64,000 nucleotides of DNA. Source: Rhodocyclales bacterium. GTDB taxonomy: Bacteria > Pseudomonadota > Gammaproteobacteria > Burkholderiales > Rhodocyclaceae. Shown one piece after another: positions 39,901 through 47,281 of this stretch. The notes below the pieces were generated by a model. It was not told the origin of the DNA, made no database searches, and saw only the letters and a program-made list of their open reading frames with translations. The stretch is from positions 40,945 to 104,944 of the forward strand of contig JACPUD010000126.1 in assembly GCA_016192435.1 (NCBI GenBank), written 5' to 3'. The translations under genes were made by a program, and so were the position numbers. Each line of letters opens with the position of its first letter. Position 1 is the first letter of the stretch.

Positions 39901-42479
39901 CCGACCGCGACCACACCGACTACCTCAACTTCCTGCGCGGCAAGATCAAACTCGCCGCCTTCGATGGCTTCGAGATCGCCGAAAGTGAGATCAACCATCT
40001 GCTCAAGCCGCACGAACGCGACATCGTGCGCTGGGCCGTCGCCGGAGGCAATCGCGCCATCTTCGCCGCCTTCGGCCTCGGCAAGTCGGTCATGCAGATC
40101 GAAATCCTGCGCCTCATCCAAAAGCATGCCGGCGGCGACGTTATCGACTGCCTGCCGCTCGGCGTGCGTCAGGAATTCCGCCGCGACGGCATGTTCATCG
40201 GCCAGCACTGGGAAGCCCGCGCCGCCGAACTCGGCCTCGACATTGAAGTCCTGCGCCGCGACTTCGGCGTCAGCTTCAAATTCATCCGCACCGCCGCCGA
40301 AATGGAACCCGGCCAGCACTTCTACCTCACCAACTACGAATCCATCCGCGACGGCAAGCTCGACCCCAGCATCTTCACCGCCGTCAGCCTCGACGAAGCC
40401 TCGGTCCTGCGCAGCTACGGCAGCAAAACCTATCAGGAATTTTTGCCCCTGTTCAGCGCCGTCAAATACAAGTTCGTCGCCACCGCCACACCCAGCCCCA
40501 ACCGCTACAAAGAGCTGATCCACTACGCCGGCTTCCTCGGCATCATGGACACCGGCCAGGCCCTCACGCGCTTCTTCAAGCGCGACAGCACCCAGGCCAA
40601 CAACCTCACGCTCTACCCGCACAAGGAAAAGGAATTCTGGCTCTGGCTGCATAGCTGGGCCATCTTTATTCAGCGCCCCAGCGACCTCGGCTACCCCGAC
40701 GACGGCTACGACCTCCCGCCGCTCGACGTCATCACCCACGAAGTCGCCACCGACCACAGCCAGGCCGGCCACGAACAGGATGGCCAGGGCCTCATGTTCA
40801 AGGATGCCGCGCTCGGCCTGCGCGATGCCGCCCGCGAAAAACGCGACAGCCTCCCCGGCCGCATCGAAGCCATGATGCGCATCATCGAAGCCGACCCCGA
40901 CAGCCACTACCTGCTCTGGCACGACCTCGAAGCCGAGCGCCACGCCATTCAAAAGGCCCTGCCCGAAGCCGTCGCCGTCTATGGCACCCTCGACCTCGAC
41001 ATCCGCGAACAAGCCGTCATCGACTTCAGCGACGGCAAATTCAAGTACCTGAGCACCAAGCCCGAAATCAGCGGCAGCGGCTGCAACTTTCAACGCCATT
41101 GCCACAAGGCCATCTTCACCGGCATCGGCTACAAGTTCAACGACTTCATTCAGTCGATCCACCGCATCTACCGCTTCCTGCAAACCGCGCAGGTCGAAAT
41201 CCACATCATCCACAGCGAGGCCGAACGCGAAATCCTGCGCGCCCTCATGACCAAGTGGGACCAGCACAAACGCATGGTGGAAAACATGTCCAACGTCATC
41301 AAGGAACACGGCCTCAACCAGATCGGCATGGCCGACATCCTCGCCCGCACCATCGGCGTCGAACGCCTGCAGGTCGACGGCGAACGCTTCACCGTCGCCA
41401 ACAATGATTGTGTCATCGAAGCCAGGCGCCAGCCGGAAGATCACTGCGACCTCATCGTCACCAGCATTCCCTTCGCCAACCACTACGAATACACCCCCAG
41501 CTACAACGACTTCGGCCACACCGAAAACAACGACCACTTCTGGCGCCAGATGGATTTCCTCACCCCCGAGCTGCTGCGCATCCTCAAACCCGGCCGGCTC
41601 TACTGCTGCCACGTCAAGGACCGGATCCTGTTCGGCAACACCACCGGCGCCGGAGTATCCACCGTCAGCCCCTTTCACTGCGAAGCCCTCATGCACGGCC
41701 GCAAACACGGCTTCGACTACATGGGCATGATCACCGTTGTTACCGATGTCGTCAGGGAGAACAACAGCACCTACCGCCTCGGCTGGTCCGAGCAATGCAA
41801 GGACGGCACCAAGATGGGCGTAGGCAGCCCCGAATACGTTCTACTGTTCCACAAACCGCAAACCGACCGCACCCGCGGCTACGCCGACCTCCCTGTCACC
41901 AAAAGCAAGACCGACTACACCCGCGGCCGCTGGCAAGTCGATGCCCACGCCTTCTGGCGCAGCAGCGGCAACCGCCAGATCACCGCCGACGAACTCTCGA
42001 TGATGGGCCCCGACAAGCTCGCCAAGGCCTTCACCGAATACAGCCTGCAGAACATCTACAACTACGACTTCCACGTCAAGATCGGCGAAGACCTCGAAGC
42101 CCGCGGTGCCCTGCCCAGCAGCTTCATGAGCCTTGCCCCCGGCAGCCACGATCCGGGCGTCTGGCACGACATCAACCGCATGCTCACGCTCAACGGCAAC
42201 CAGACCAATCGCGGGCTGGAAAACCACGTCTGCCCCCTGCAATTCGACATCGTCGATCGCCTGATCGAGCGCTACAGCAACCCCGGCGAACTCGTCTATG
42301 ACCCCTTCTGCGGCCTCGGCACCGTTCCCTACCGCGCCATCCTCAAAGGCCGGCGCGGCCAGGGCAGCGAACTCAACGCCGGCTATTTCTTCGACAGCCT
42401 CACCTACCTCAAAGCCGCAGAACGCGAATTCGCCATGCCCAGCCTCTTCGACTTCGAGGACATCCCCAAGGCCGCATAA
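39897..42479 (+). CDS. fused SNF2-type helicase and N6/N4 DNA methyltransferase
   Basis: 860 residues. The N-terminal helicase part has AIFAAFGLGKSVMQIEIL (Walker A, GLGKS at 60-64), AVSLDEASVLRSYGSKTYQ (Walker B) and FVATATPSPNRY. The C-terminal part is an N6/N4 methyltransferase with TSIPFANHYEY (about 523, the catalytic motif, normally a Pro-Pro pair) and the SAM motif VYDPFCGLGTVPYRAILKGRRGQGSEL (about 800). It probably modifies phage DNA against restriction. Fusion of helicase and methylase in one phage chain is a known but uncharacterised type. Confidence 0.85.
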   Translation: MTDRDHTDYLNFLRGKIKLAAFDGFEIAESEINHLLKPHERDIVRWAVAGGNRAIFAAFGLGKSVMQIEILRLIQKHAGGDVIDCLPLGVRQEFRRDGMFIGQHWEARAAELGLDIEVLRRDFGVSFKFIRTAAEMEPGQHFYLTNYESIRDGKLDPSIFTAVSLDEASVLRSYGSKTYQEFLPLFSAVKYKFVATATPSPNRYKELIHYAGFLGIMDTGQALTRFFKRDSTQANNLTLYPHKEKEFWLWLHSWAIFIQRPSDLGYPDDGYDLPPLDVITHEVATDHSQAGHEQDGQGLMFKDAALGLRDAAREKRDSLPGRIEAMMRIIEADPDSHYLLWHDLEAERHAIQKALPEAVAVYGTLDLDIREQAVIDFSDGKFKYLSTKPEISGSGCNFQRHCHKAIFTGIGYKFNDFIQSIHRIYRFLQTAQVEIHIIHSEAEREILRALMTKWDQHKRMVENMSNVIKEHGLNQIGMADILARTIGVERLQVDGERFTVANNDCVIEARRQPEDHCDLIVTSIPFANHYEYTPSYNDFGHTENNDHFWRQMDFLTPELLRILKPGRLYCCHVKDRILFGNTTGAGVSTVSPFHCEALMHGRKHGFDYMGMITVVTDVVRENNSTYRLGWSEQCKDGTKMGVGSPEYVLLFHKPQTDRTRGYADLPVTKSKTDYTRGRWQVDAHAFWRSSGNRQITADELSMMGPDKLAKAFTEYSLQNIYNYDFHVKIGEDLEARGALPSSFMSLAPGSHDPGVWHDINRMLTLNGNQTNRGLENHVCPLQFDIVDRLIERYSNPGELVYDPFCGLGTVPYRAILKGRRGQGSELNAGYFFDSLTYLKAAEREFAMPSLFDFEDIPKAA

Positions 42480-42523
42480 CCCGACTCACCACCCATCACC
42501 CACAAACGCGAAAGGAACCACCC

Positions 42524-42871
42524 ATGAACGCACCCCGCCCCTTCTTCGACACCGCCCGCGAAATCCGTCGCGGCCAGTTCCTCGAAGACTGTGCCGACGC
42601 CCTACAGGCCGTCGTCGCCTCTGTCACGGACACCAACAAGCCTGCCAAGCTGGTGATCGAAATCAGCGTCAAGCCCGCCAGCAAGGGCCAGGGCGCCTAC
42701 CTGGTCGCCGACAAGATCGAAGCCAAGCTGCCCAAGCTGCCGGCTGGAGAAACCATCTTTTTCGGCACCCCGGAAAACAACCTGGTGCCCAACGATCCGC
42801 GCCAAAGCAAGCTCGACCTCAAGGTCGCCGACGCCGCCGCCGGCAACGCCACCAACCTCAAAACCGCGTAA
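42524..42871 (+). CDS. hypothetical early protein upstream of DUF2303 gene
   Basis: 115 residues, alpha/beta, AREIRRGQFLEDCADALQAV and KLVIEISVKPASKGQGAYLV. It has GAAAGGA before the ATG. Small partner genes of this kind commonly precede DUF2303 (YfdQ) in phages. Function unknown. Confidence 0.7.
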   Translation: MNAPRPFFDTAREIRRGQFLEDCADALQAVVASVTDTNKPAKLVIEISVKPASKGQGAYLVADKIEAKLPKLPAGETIFFGTPENNLVPNDPRQSKLDLKVADAAAGNATNLKTA

Positions 42872-42883
42872 TTGGAGGCCAAC

Positions 42884-43729
42884 ATGGAAAACGCCACCGA
42901 AGCCAGCGCCATCGCCGCGCTCTCCCAAAAGCCTTTCACCGGCACCGTTGAAGGCGTACCCGTCATATTCACGCCGGCCGGCGACCTTACGCCATGGGCC
43001 GTCAGCCTGCACGAAAACCTGCTCGACACGCCCACCCGCAAGCGCGGCACCCTGCAAATGCACGACGTCGACTCCTTCATCGCCACCCTCAAGCGCCACG
43101 GCTCGCTCGCCACCTGCAACATCTACCTCGACGTCGACTACGCCGCCAACAAGGTCCACGCCATCGCCATCTTCAACGACCACGGCGACGGCGTTGGCCA
43201 GCCCGGCTGGCGCGACTTCCGCTGCACCTTCCAGCCGCGCTTCGGCGAAGAATGGAAACGCTGGACCGGCAACCACAAGCAACCCATGGAACAGGTCAAG
43301 TTCGCCCACTTCCTTGAAGAAAACATCGGCGACATCGTCACCGTTCAGGACACCAAGCTGCCCAGCGGGGCCGACATGCTCACCTTCGTCACCGCGCTGA
43401 CCGAAACCCGCAAAGTCAAGTACGGCAGCGGCGTCAACCTGCAAAACGGCATGGTGCAGATTGAATTCGTCGAAGAAGGCGACAAGGGCACCGCCGGTAA
43501 GCTGGAAATCTTCCGCGAATTCGCCATCGGCGTCCGACCCTTCTTCAACGGTGACGCCTACCAGGTCCGAGCCTACCTGCGTTACCGCATCGACCGCAAC
43601 ACCGGCGCCATCGCCTTCTGGTACGAACTCCAGCGCCACGACAAGGCTCTCGAAGACGCCAGCCGTGCCGTGATCGAGAAAATCAGGGCTGAAGCCGGCG
43701 CCACGGTGGTCTTCGGCAAGCCCGAATAA
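42884..43729 (+). CDS. DUF2303 (YfdQ-like) protein
   Basis: 281 residues starting at the ATG five bases after GGAGG. DVDSFIATLKRHGSLATCNIYLDVDY and the repeated GWRDFRCTFQPRFGEEWKRW and MEQVKFAHFLEENIGDIV are the DUF2303 pattern known from E. coli YfdQ. Biochemical role unknown. It is often near recombination genes in phages. Confidence 0.85.
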   Translation: MENATEASAIAALSQKPFTGTVEGVPVIFTPAGDLTPWAVSLHENLLDTPTRKRGTLQMHDVDSFIATLKRHGSLATCNIYLDVDYAANKVHAIAIFNDHGDGVGQPGWRDFRCTFQPRFGEEWKRWTGNHKQPMEQVKFAHFLEENIGDIVTVQDTKLPSGADMLTFVTALTETRKVKYGSGVNLQNGMVQIEFVEEGDKGTAGKLEIFREFAIGVRPFFNGDAYQVRAYLRYRIDRNTGAIAFWYELQRHDKALEDASRAVIEKIRAEAGATVVFGKPE

Positions 43730-44004
43730 TGGTCACGCTCACCAAGTTCGCCGTGCGCTTCATCCACATGGGGCGCAGCCGGACCTACATCGTCATGGAC
43801 ATCGGCAAGTTCGACGCCATCTGCACCGCGCTCGACCTGATGGAGTGCGACGTACCGGAAGCGGTTAACTCCAGCGGGCTAGCCCTCATCGTCAAGGCCT
43901 ACCCAGAAGGCGCGCACCTCGCCACCGAAGGCGACGGCCCGATCATCGACACCACCCGCGGCACGCGAGCACAACTCCCCGAGCGCGAAGCCATCGCGGT
44001 CTAG
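43729..44004 (+). CDS. hypothetical early protein
   Basis: 91 residues, MVTLTKFAVRFIHMGRSRTY with a short alpha/beta pattern. It overlaps the DUF2303 stop by one base and is the last gene before DGR2. No family recognised. Confidence 0.6.
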   Translation: MVTLTKFAVRFIHMGRSRTYIVMDIGKFDAICTALDLMECDVPEAVNSSGLALIVKAYPEGAHLATEGDGPIIDTTRGTRAQLPEREAIAV

Positions 44005-44032
44005 CGCCAACCTCACTCAGCAAAGGAACCCC

Positions 44033-44644
44033 ATGAAATCCTCTACGGAAGAAATCACGCCGATTCTCGGCACCAGCATGGCCGGCGGCTTCTATGCCGG
44101 CCGCGTCCAGATCGGCGAACAGGTCTTTGCCCTGATCGTCGCCCCCAAGGCCGAAGGCGAGAACAGCGACTGCGCCTGGATCAACAATCATCAGGACGTG
44201 CCCGGCGCCAAGTCCTACAACGACGGCAAGGCCAACACGACGGCCATGGCCGACGCCGGCAGTGAGATGGCCACGTGGGCCAACAGCCTGCGCATCGACG
44301 GCCATGACGACTGGTACCTGCCCAGCCAGGACGAACTGGAAATCATGTATCGCAACCTGAAACCGACCACCGAAACCAACTCCTGCTACGCACGCTCCGG
44401 CATCAACCTCTCCGCTGTCCCGCCGGCCCGGACGTACACGCCGGAATTCCCCGTGCAGACACAAGCCGAAACCTTCCAGATCGGCGGCGAACAAGCCTTC
44501 GAAGAAGACTGGTACTGGAGCTCGACGCAGCACGCCTCGGTCTCTGACTACGCCTGGGGCCAGGGCTTCATCAACGGCGGCCAGCACAACTACAACAAGA
44601 GCTTCGAAGGCCGCGCCCGCGCCGTCCGCAGATTGCCAATTTAA
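44033..44644 (+). CDS. DGR2 target 1: DUF1566-like variable protein
   Basis: 203 residues. DDWYLPSQDELEIMYRNL and DWYWSSTQHAS are marks of the DUF1566 or Lcl C-terminal domain, a C-type-lectin-like fold. The C terminus, ending SFEGRARAVRRLPI, is the variable repeat. No signal peptide or membrane helix is visible. AAGGAA precedes the ATG. Its place in the early operon, away from tail genes, argues against a simple receptor-binding role. The ligand is unknown. Confidence 0.88.
   Translation: MKSSTEEITPILGTSMAGGFYAGRVQIGEQVFALIVAPKAEGENSDCAWINNHQDVPGAKSYNDGKANTTAMADAGSEMATWANSLRIDGHDDWYLPSQDELEIMYRNLKPTTETNSCYARSGINLSAVPPARTYTPEFPVQTQAETFQIGGEQAFEEDWYWSSTQHASVSDYAWGQGFINGGQHNYNKSFEGRARAVRRLPI
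44525..44633 (+). repeat. DGR2 variable repeat in target 1 (VR2a)
   Basis: 109 bp aligned without gaps to 45610-45718. Changed codons are mainly template AAC, now encoding Val, Tyr, Gly, Ile and His. The block encoding GRARAVRR is invariant. Confidence 0.93.
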
Positions 44645-44673
44645 CCCTTTAGTCATTTTCAGGAGCCCACGCA

Positions 44674-45057
44674 ATGACTACCGCAACCCACAAAGCGCAA
44701 TGGCTGCGCGACAACCAAAAGCCGGGCGAAGTCTACGCCGGACTGATCCTCGGCGAGAAGGGCGAGCCCGACCATCATCTTTTCGTCATGCCAGGCGAAA
44801 CCAAGGGCGTCACCTTCCAGCAGGCGCAGAAATGGGCAAAGGAACAAGGCGGCGACCTACCCACCCGCCGCGAACAGTCCCTGCTCTACGCCAATCTCAA
44901 GGAACACTTCCAGCCAGCCTGGTATTGGTCCTGCGAGCAGCACGCCTCGTTCTCTGACTACGCCTGGAGCCAGTACTTCGGCTACGGCAGCCAGTACGAC
45001 AGCCTCAAGAGCTTCGAAGGCCGCGCCCGCGCCGTCCGCAGATTAATTATTGAGTAA
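44674..45057 (+). CDS. DGR2 target 2: short DUF1566-like variable protein
   Basis: 127 residues, shorter than target 1, with LPTRREQSLLYANLKEHF and WYWSCEQHASFSDYAW, ending SFEGRARAVRRLIIE. The N-terminal part differs from target 1, so this is not a simple tandem copy; the shared part is the lectin-like end. AGGAG lies before the ATG. Two targets served by one template give two independent diversified surfaces. Confidence 0.87.
   Translation: MTTATHKAQWLRDNQKPGEVYAGLILGEKGEPDHHLFVMPGETKGVTFQQAQKWAKEQGGDLPTRREQSLLYANLKEHFQPAWYWSCEQHASFSDYAWSQYFGYGSQYDSLKSFEGRARAVRRLIIE
44937..45043 (+). repeat. DGR2 variable repeat in target 2 (VR2b)
   Basis: 107 bp aligned to 45612-45718. Template Asn codons appear here as Phe, Tyr, Ser, Gly, Asp and Leu. 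The pattern differs from VR2a at most variable codons. Confidence 0.93.
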
Positions 45058-45077
45058 TTCAACCCTTTCACATCAGC

Positions 45078-45431
45078 ATGGCACTCCACCAGCAACTGCC
45101 GATCTACAAGGTCGCTTACGACTTGTTCAACCTCGTGACCGATCTCGTCCGCAACATGCCGCGCGACTTCAAGCAAAGCATCGGCGCCGAGATCAATCGC
45201 GAGTGTCTTCGGGTGGTGGTCCTGATCGCGCGCGCCAACAGCGCGCGTGACAAGGCCCCCTACCTGAGCGAGTTGATCGAGCGCCTGCAGGTCGCTGAAT
45301 TCCTGCTCCGCATTTCCTGCGACAAAAAGCTGATCGCCACGTCGAAGTATGCCCAAGCCATCAGCCTTACCGGGATGGTCGGCAAGCAAGCCGGTGGATG
45401 GCGCCGCTCCGCACTCTCGCCTGCTTCCTGA
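45078..45431 (+). CDS. avd: DGR2 accessory protein, four-helix bundle (Avd-like)
   Basis: 117 residues. LPIYKVAYDLFNLVTDLVRNMPRDFKQSIG and ERLQVAEFLLRISCDKKLIA are typical of the four-helix bundle family of Avd and 23S rRNA intervening-sequence proteins. Different in length and sequence from the DGR1 accessory, so each system has its own. Lies between target 2 and the template repeat. Confidence 0.88.
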   Translation: MALHQQLPIYKVAYDLFNLVTDLVRNMPRDFKQSIGAEINRECLRVVVLIARANSARDKAPYLSELIERLQVAEFLLRISCDKKLIATSKYAQAISLTGMVGKQAGGWRRSALSPAS

Positions 45432-45499
45432 TGGTCAAGGCCACCATGACTGAGCGAATATTTAATCTGGTCGTGCCGCTGCCCCACAAGGGCACCGCC

Positions 45500-46870
45500 A
45501 TGCGCACCACGGAAACCGCCGGCAGCCGCCGGGCCGGGTCCGGCGCAGTTTCCCCGCTGATCGGCGCTGGTACCGGCCTTCGGCGCGGCGACGTAGATAG
45601 CGCGAACACACGCAGCACGCCTCGAACTCTGACAACGCCTGGAACCAGAACTTCAACAACGGCAACCAGAACAACAACAACAAGAGCTACGAGGGCCGCG
45701 CCCGCGCCGTCCGCAGATCAAACCGAGCGCCACCCTGCTGATTTCTCTTTCACCGAACTCGTCGAAGCCTACTTCGACTGCCGCAAGAACAAGCGCAACA
45801 CCGCCAGCGCCCTGGACTTCGAGCAGGACCTGGAGCGCAACCTGCGCCGCCTCTTCGACGAACTGCAGGCCGTCCGCTATCGCCCCGGCCGCAGCATCTG
45901 CTTCGTCATCACCCGTCCCAAACCGCGCGAAGTCTGGGCCGCCGAATTCCGCGACCGCATCGTCCATCACCTGCTCTACAACCGCATCGCGCCCAGCTTC
46001 TATTGTAGTTTCGTCACCGACTCCTGCGCCTGCATCCCCGGCCGCGGCACGCTATACGCCGCCCAGCGCCTCGAAGCCAAGATCAGAAGCCTCACCCAGA
46101 ACTGGACCAGACCGGCGCACTACCTGAAACTCGACCTCGCCAACTTCTTCGTCAGCATCGACAAACGGATCCTGCGCGAACAGATCGCCGCGCGCGTCAC
46201 TGAGTCATGGTGGCTCACGCTGGCCGAAACCATCCTGTTTCACGATCCGCGCCAGAACTTCGACTATCACGGCCAACCCGCGCTGATCGAGCGCGTACCG
46301 CCCCACAAGCGCCTCACCAGCCAGCCCTCGCACCTCGGCCTGCCGATCGGCAACCTCTCGTCCCAATTCTTCGCCAACATCTACCTCGATGCCCTCGACC
46401 AGCACGTCAAGCACCAGGTGCGCGCCAGGCACTACGTGCGCTACGTCGACGACTTCATCCTGCTGCACGAATCGCCGCAGTGGCTCAATGCCGCGCATGA
46501 CGACATCGAAGCCTTCCTGCCAACGCGCCTGAATGCCAGGCTGAACCCAAGCAAAACCATCCTCCAGCCTATCGATCGCGGCGTCGACTTCGTCGGCCAC
46601 GTCATCAAGCCCTGGCATCGCAGCACCCGGCGCCGGACCGTCGATGCATCCGTGCGCCGCATCGCCCAGACCCCGGCCGACGAACTGCTCGAAGTCGGCA
46701 ACAGCTACTTCGGCCTCCTGCGCCAGGCCGAACACAGCCACCACGACCGCACCCGCCTTGCCAACGTCCTGCGCCAGCGTGGCCACACCATCAACGGCGA
46801 CATCACCAAGACCTACCGGAAGGCACCCGCTCTGCTGTCATGGCGCCGTCCTGCCAGCGCCAACTCTTGA
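45500..46870 (+). CDS. DGR2 reverse transcriptase
   Basis: 456 residues if started at the ATG at 45500, which has AAGGG upstream; in-frame ATGs at 45449 and 45398 are alternatives. The conserved enzyme begins near FTELVEAYFDCRKNKRNTAS, after the template repeat, but no start codon occurs between template and that point, so the template seems to lie inside the reading frame. Motifs from the 45500 start: LKLDLANFF (209-217), IGNLSSQ (283-289), YVDD (315-318). Copies the DGR2 template RNA with adenine errors. Confidence 0.88.
   Translation: MRTTETAGSRRAGSGAVSPLIGAGTGLRRGDVDSANTRSTPRTLTTPGTRTSTTATRTTTTRATRAAPAPSADQTERHPADFSFTELVEAYFDCRKNKRNTASALDFEQDLERNLRRLFDELQAVRYRPGRSICFVITRPKPREVWAAEFRDRIVHHLLYNRIAPSFYCSFVTDSCACIPGRGTLYAAQRLEAKIRSLTQNWTRPAHYLKLDLANFFVSIDKRILREQIAARVTESWWLTLAETILFHDPRQNFDYHGQPALIERVPPHKRLTSQPSHLGLPIGNLSSQFFANIYLDALDQHVKHQVRARHYVRYVDDFILLHESPQWLNAAHDDIEAFLPTRLNARLNPSKTILQPIDRGVDFVGHVIKPWHRSTRRRTVDASVRRIAQTPADELLEVGNSYFGLLRQAEHSHHDRTRLANVLRQRGHTINGDITKTYRKAPALLSWRRPASANS
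45610..45718 (+). repeat. DGR2 template repeat (TR)
   Basis: 109 bp with 11 AAC codons in the target frame (SNSDNAWNQNFNNGNQNNNN). It is read in a different frame by the reverse transcriptase ORF as a Thr/Ala/Arg-rich stretch. The 3' end carries the GC-rich constant block encoding GRARAVRR. Confidence 0.94.
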
Positions 46871-46884
46871 CCCAGGATAAAACT

Positions 46885-47244
46885 ATGAACGTGATTGACC
46901 AGATTACCGCCGAAGTGGCGCGCGCCACGATGAAGTTCCCGACGTGGCCGACCGACCCGCTGCATGCGCTGGCTGTGCTCGGCGAGGAATACGGCGAACT
47001 GACGAAGGCCATGCTGCAACTGACCTACGAGCCGCACAAGACGACGCCGGAAGAAGTGCGGATGGAAGCCATCCAGACAGCGGCAATGGCGCTGCGGCTG
47101 GCCATGAGCCTTGACCGCTACGAATACCGACGCGGTGAGCAGCACAAGCAGAGCAGCGAGGGCGACAGGTTCATCGGGCGCGATGTGCGCGAAATCGAAG
47201 CGCTTGCTGCCAAGGGCCTGCGCGAAGACGGGCTGCCGGACTGA
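46885..47244 (+). CDS. MazG-like nucleotide pyrophosphohydrolase
   Basis: 119 residues. Features include LHALAVLGEEYGELTKAMLQLTYEPHKTTPEEVRMEAIQTAAMAL, the MazG or dUTPase-like ExxE...E/D arrangement that binds magnesium. It would hydrolyse nucleotide triphosphates to monophosphates. Start chosen at ATG 46885, after AGGAT, since upstream codons overlap the reverse transcriptase. Confidence 0.75.
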   Translation: MNVIDQITAEVARATMKFPTWPTDPLHALAVLGEEYGELTKAMLQLTYEPHKTTPEEVRMEAIQTAAMALRLAMSLDRYEYRRGEQHKQSSEGDRFIGRDVREIEALAAKGLREDGLPD

Positions 47245-47281
47245 TGAACGCCGCCGAGCACAAACCCTATCGGGAACCCGC

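Larger units (their letters stand above)
44033..46870 (+). other. DGR2: diversity-generating retroelement with two targets
   Basis: Plus-strand cassette in the order target 1, target 2, Avd-like, template repeat, reverse transcriptase, the same order as DGR1. Template versus VR2a: 14 differences, 13 at template A. Template versus VR2b: 16 differences, 15 at template A. The single other difference is the same G to A in both copies. Confidence 0.94.

Noticed and set aside
39858..41795. Long minus-strand ORF (645 residues) opposite the helicase-methyltransferase
   Set aside because: Its Gly/Val/Ala-rich sequence is the usual antisense shadow of a GC-rich gene; the plus strand has clear helicase and methylase motifs.
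47111..47281. N-terminal extension of the DndC-like frame
   Set aside because: It overlaps the MazG-like gene and is low complexity; the ATG at 47282 gives the conserved start.
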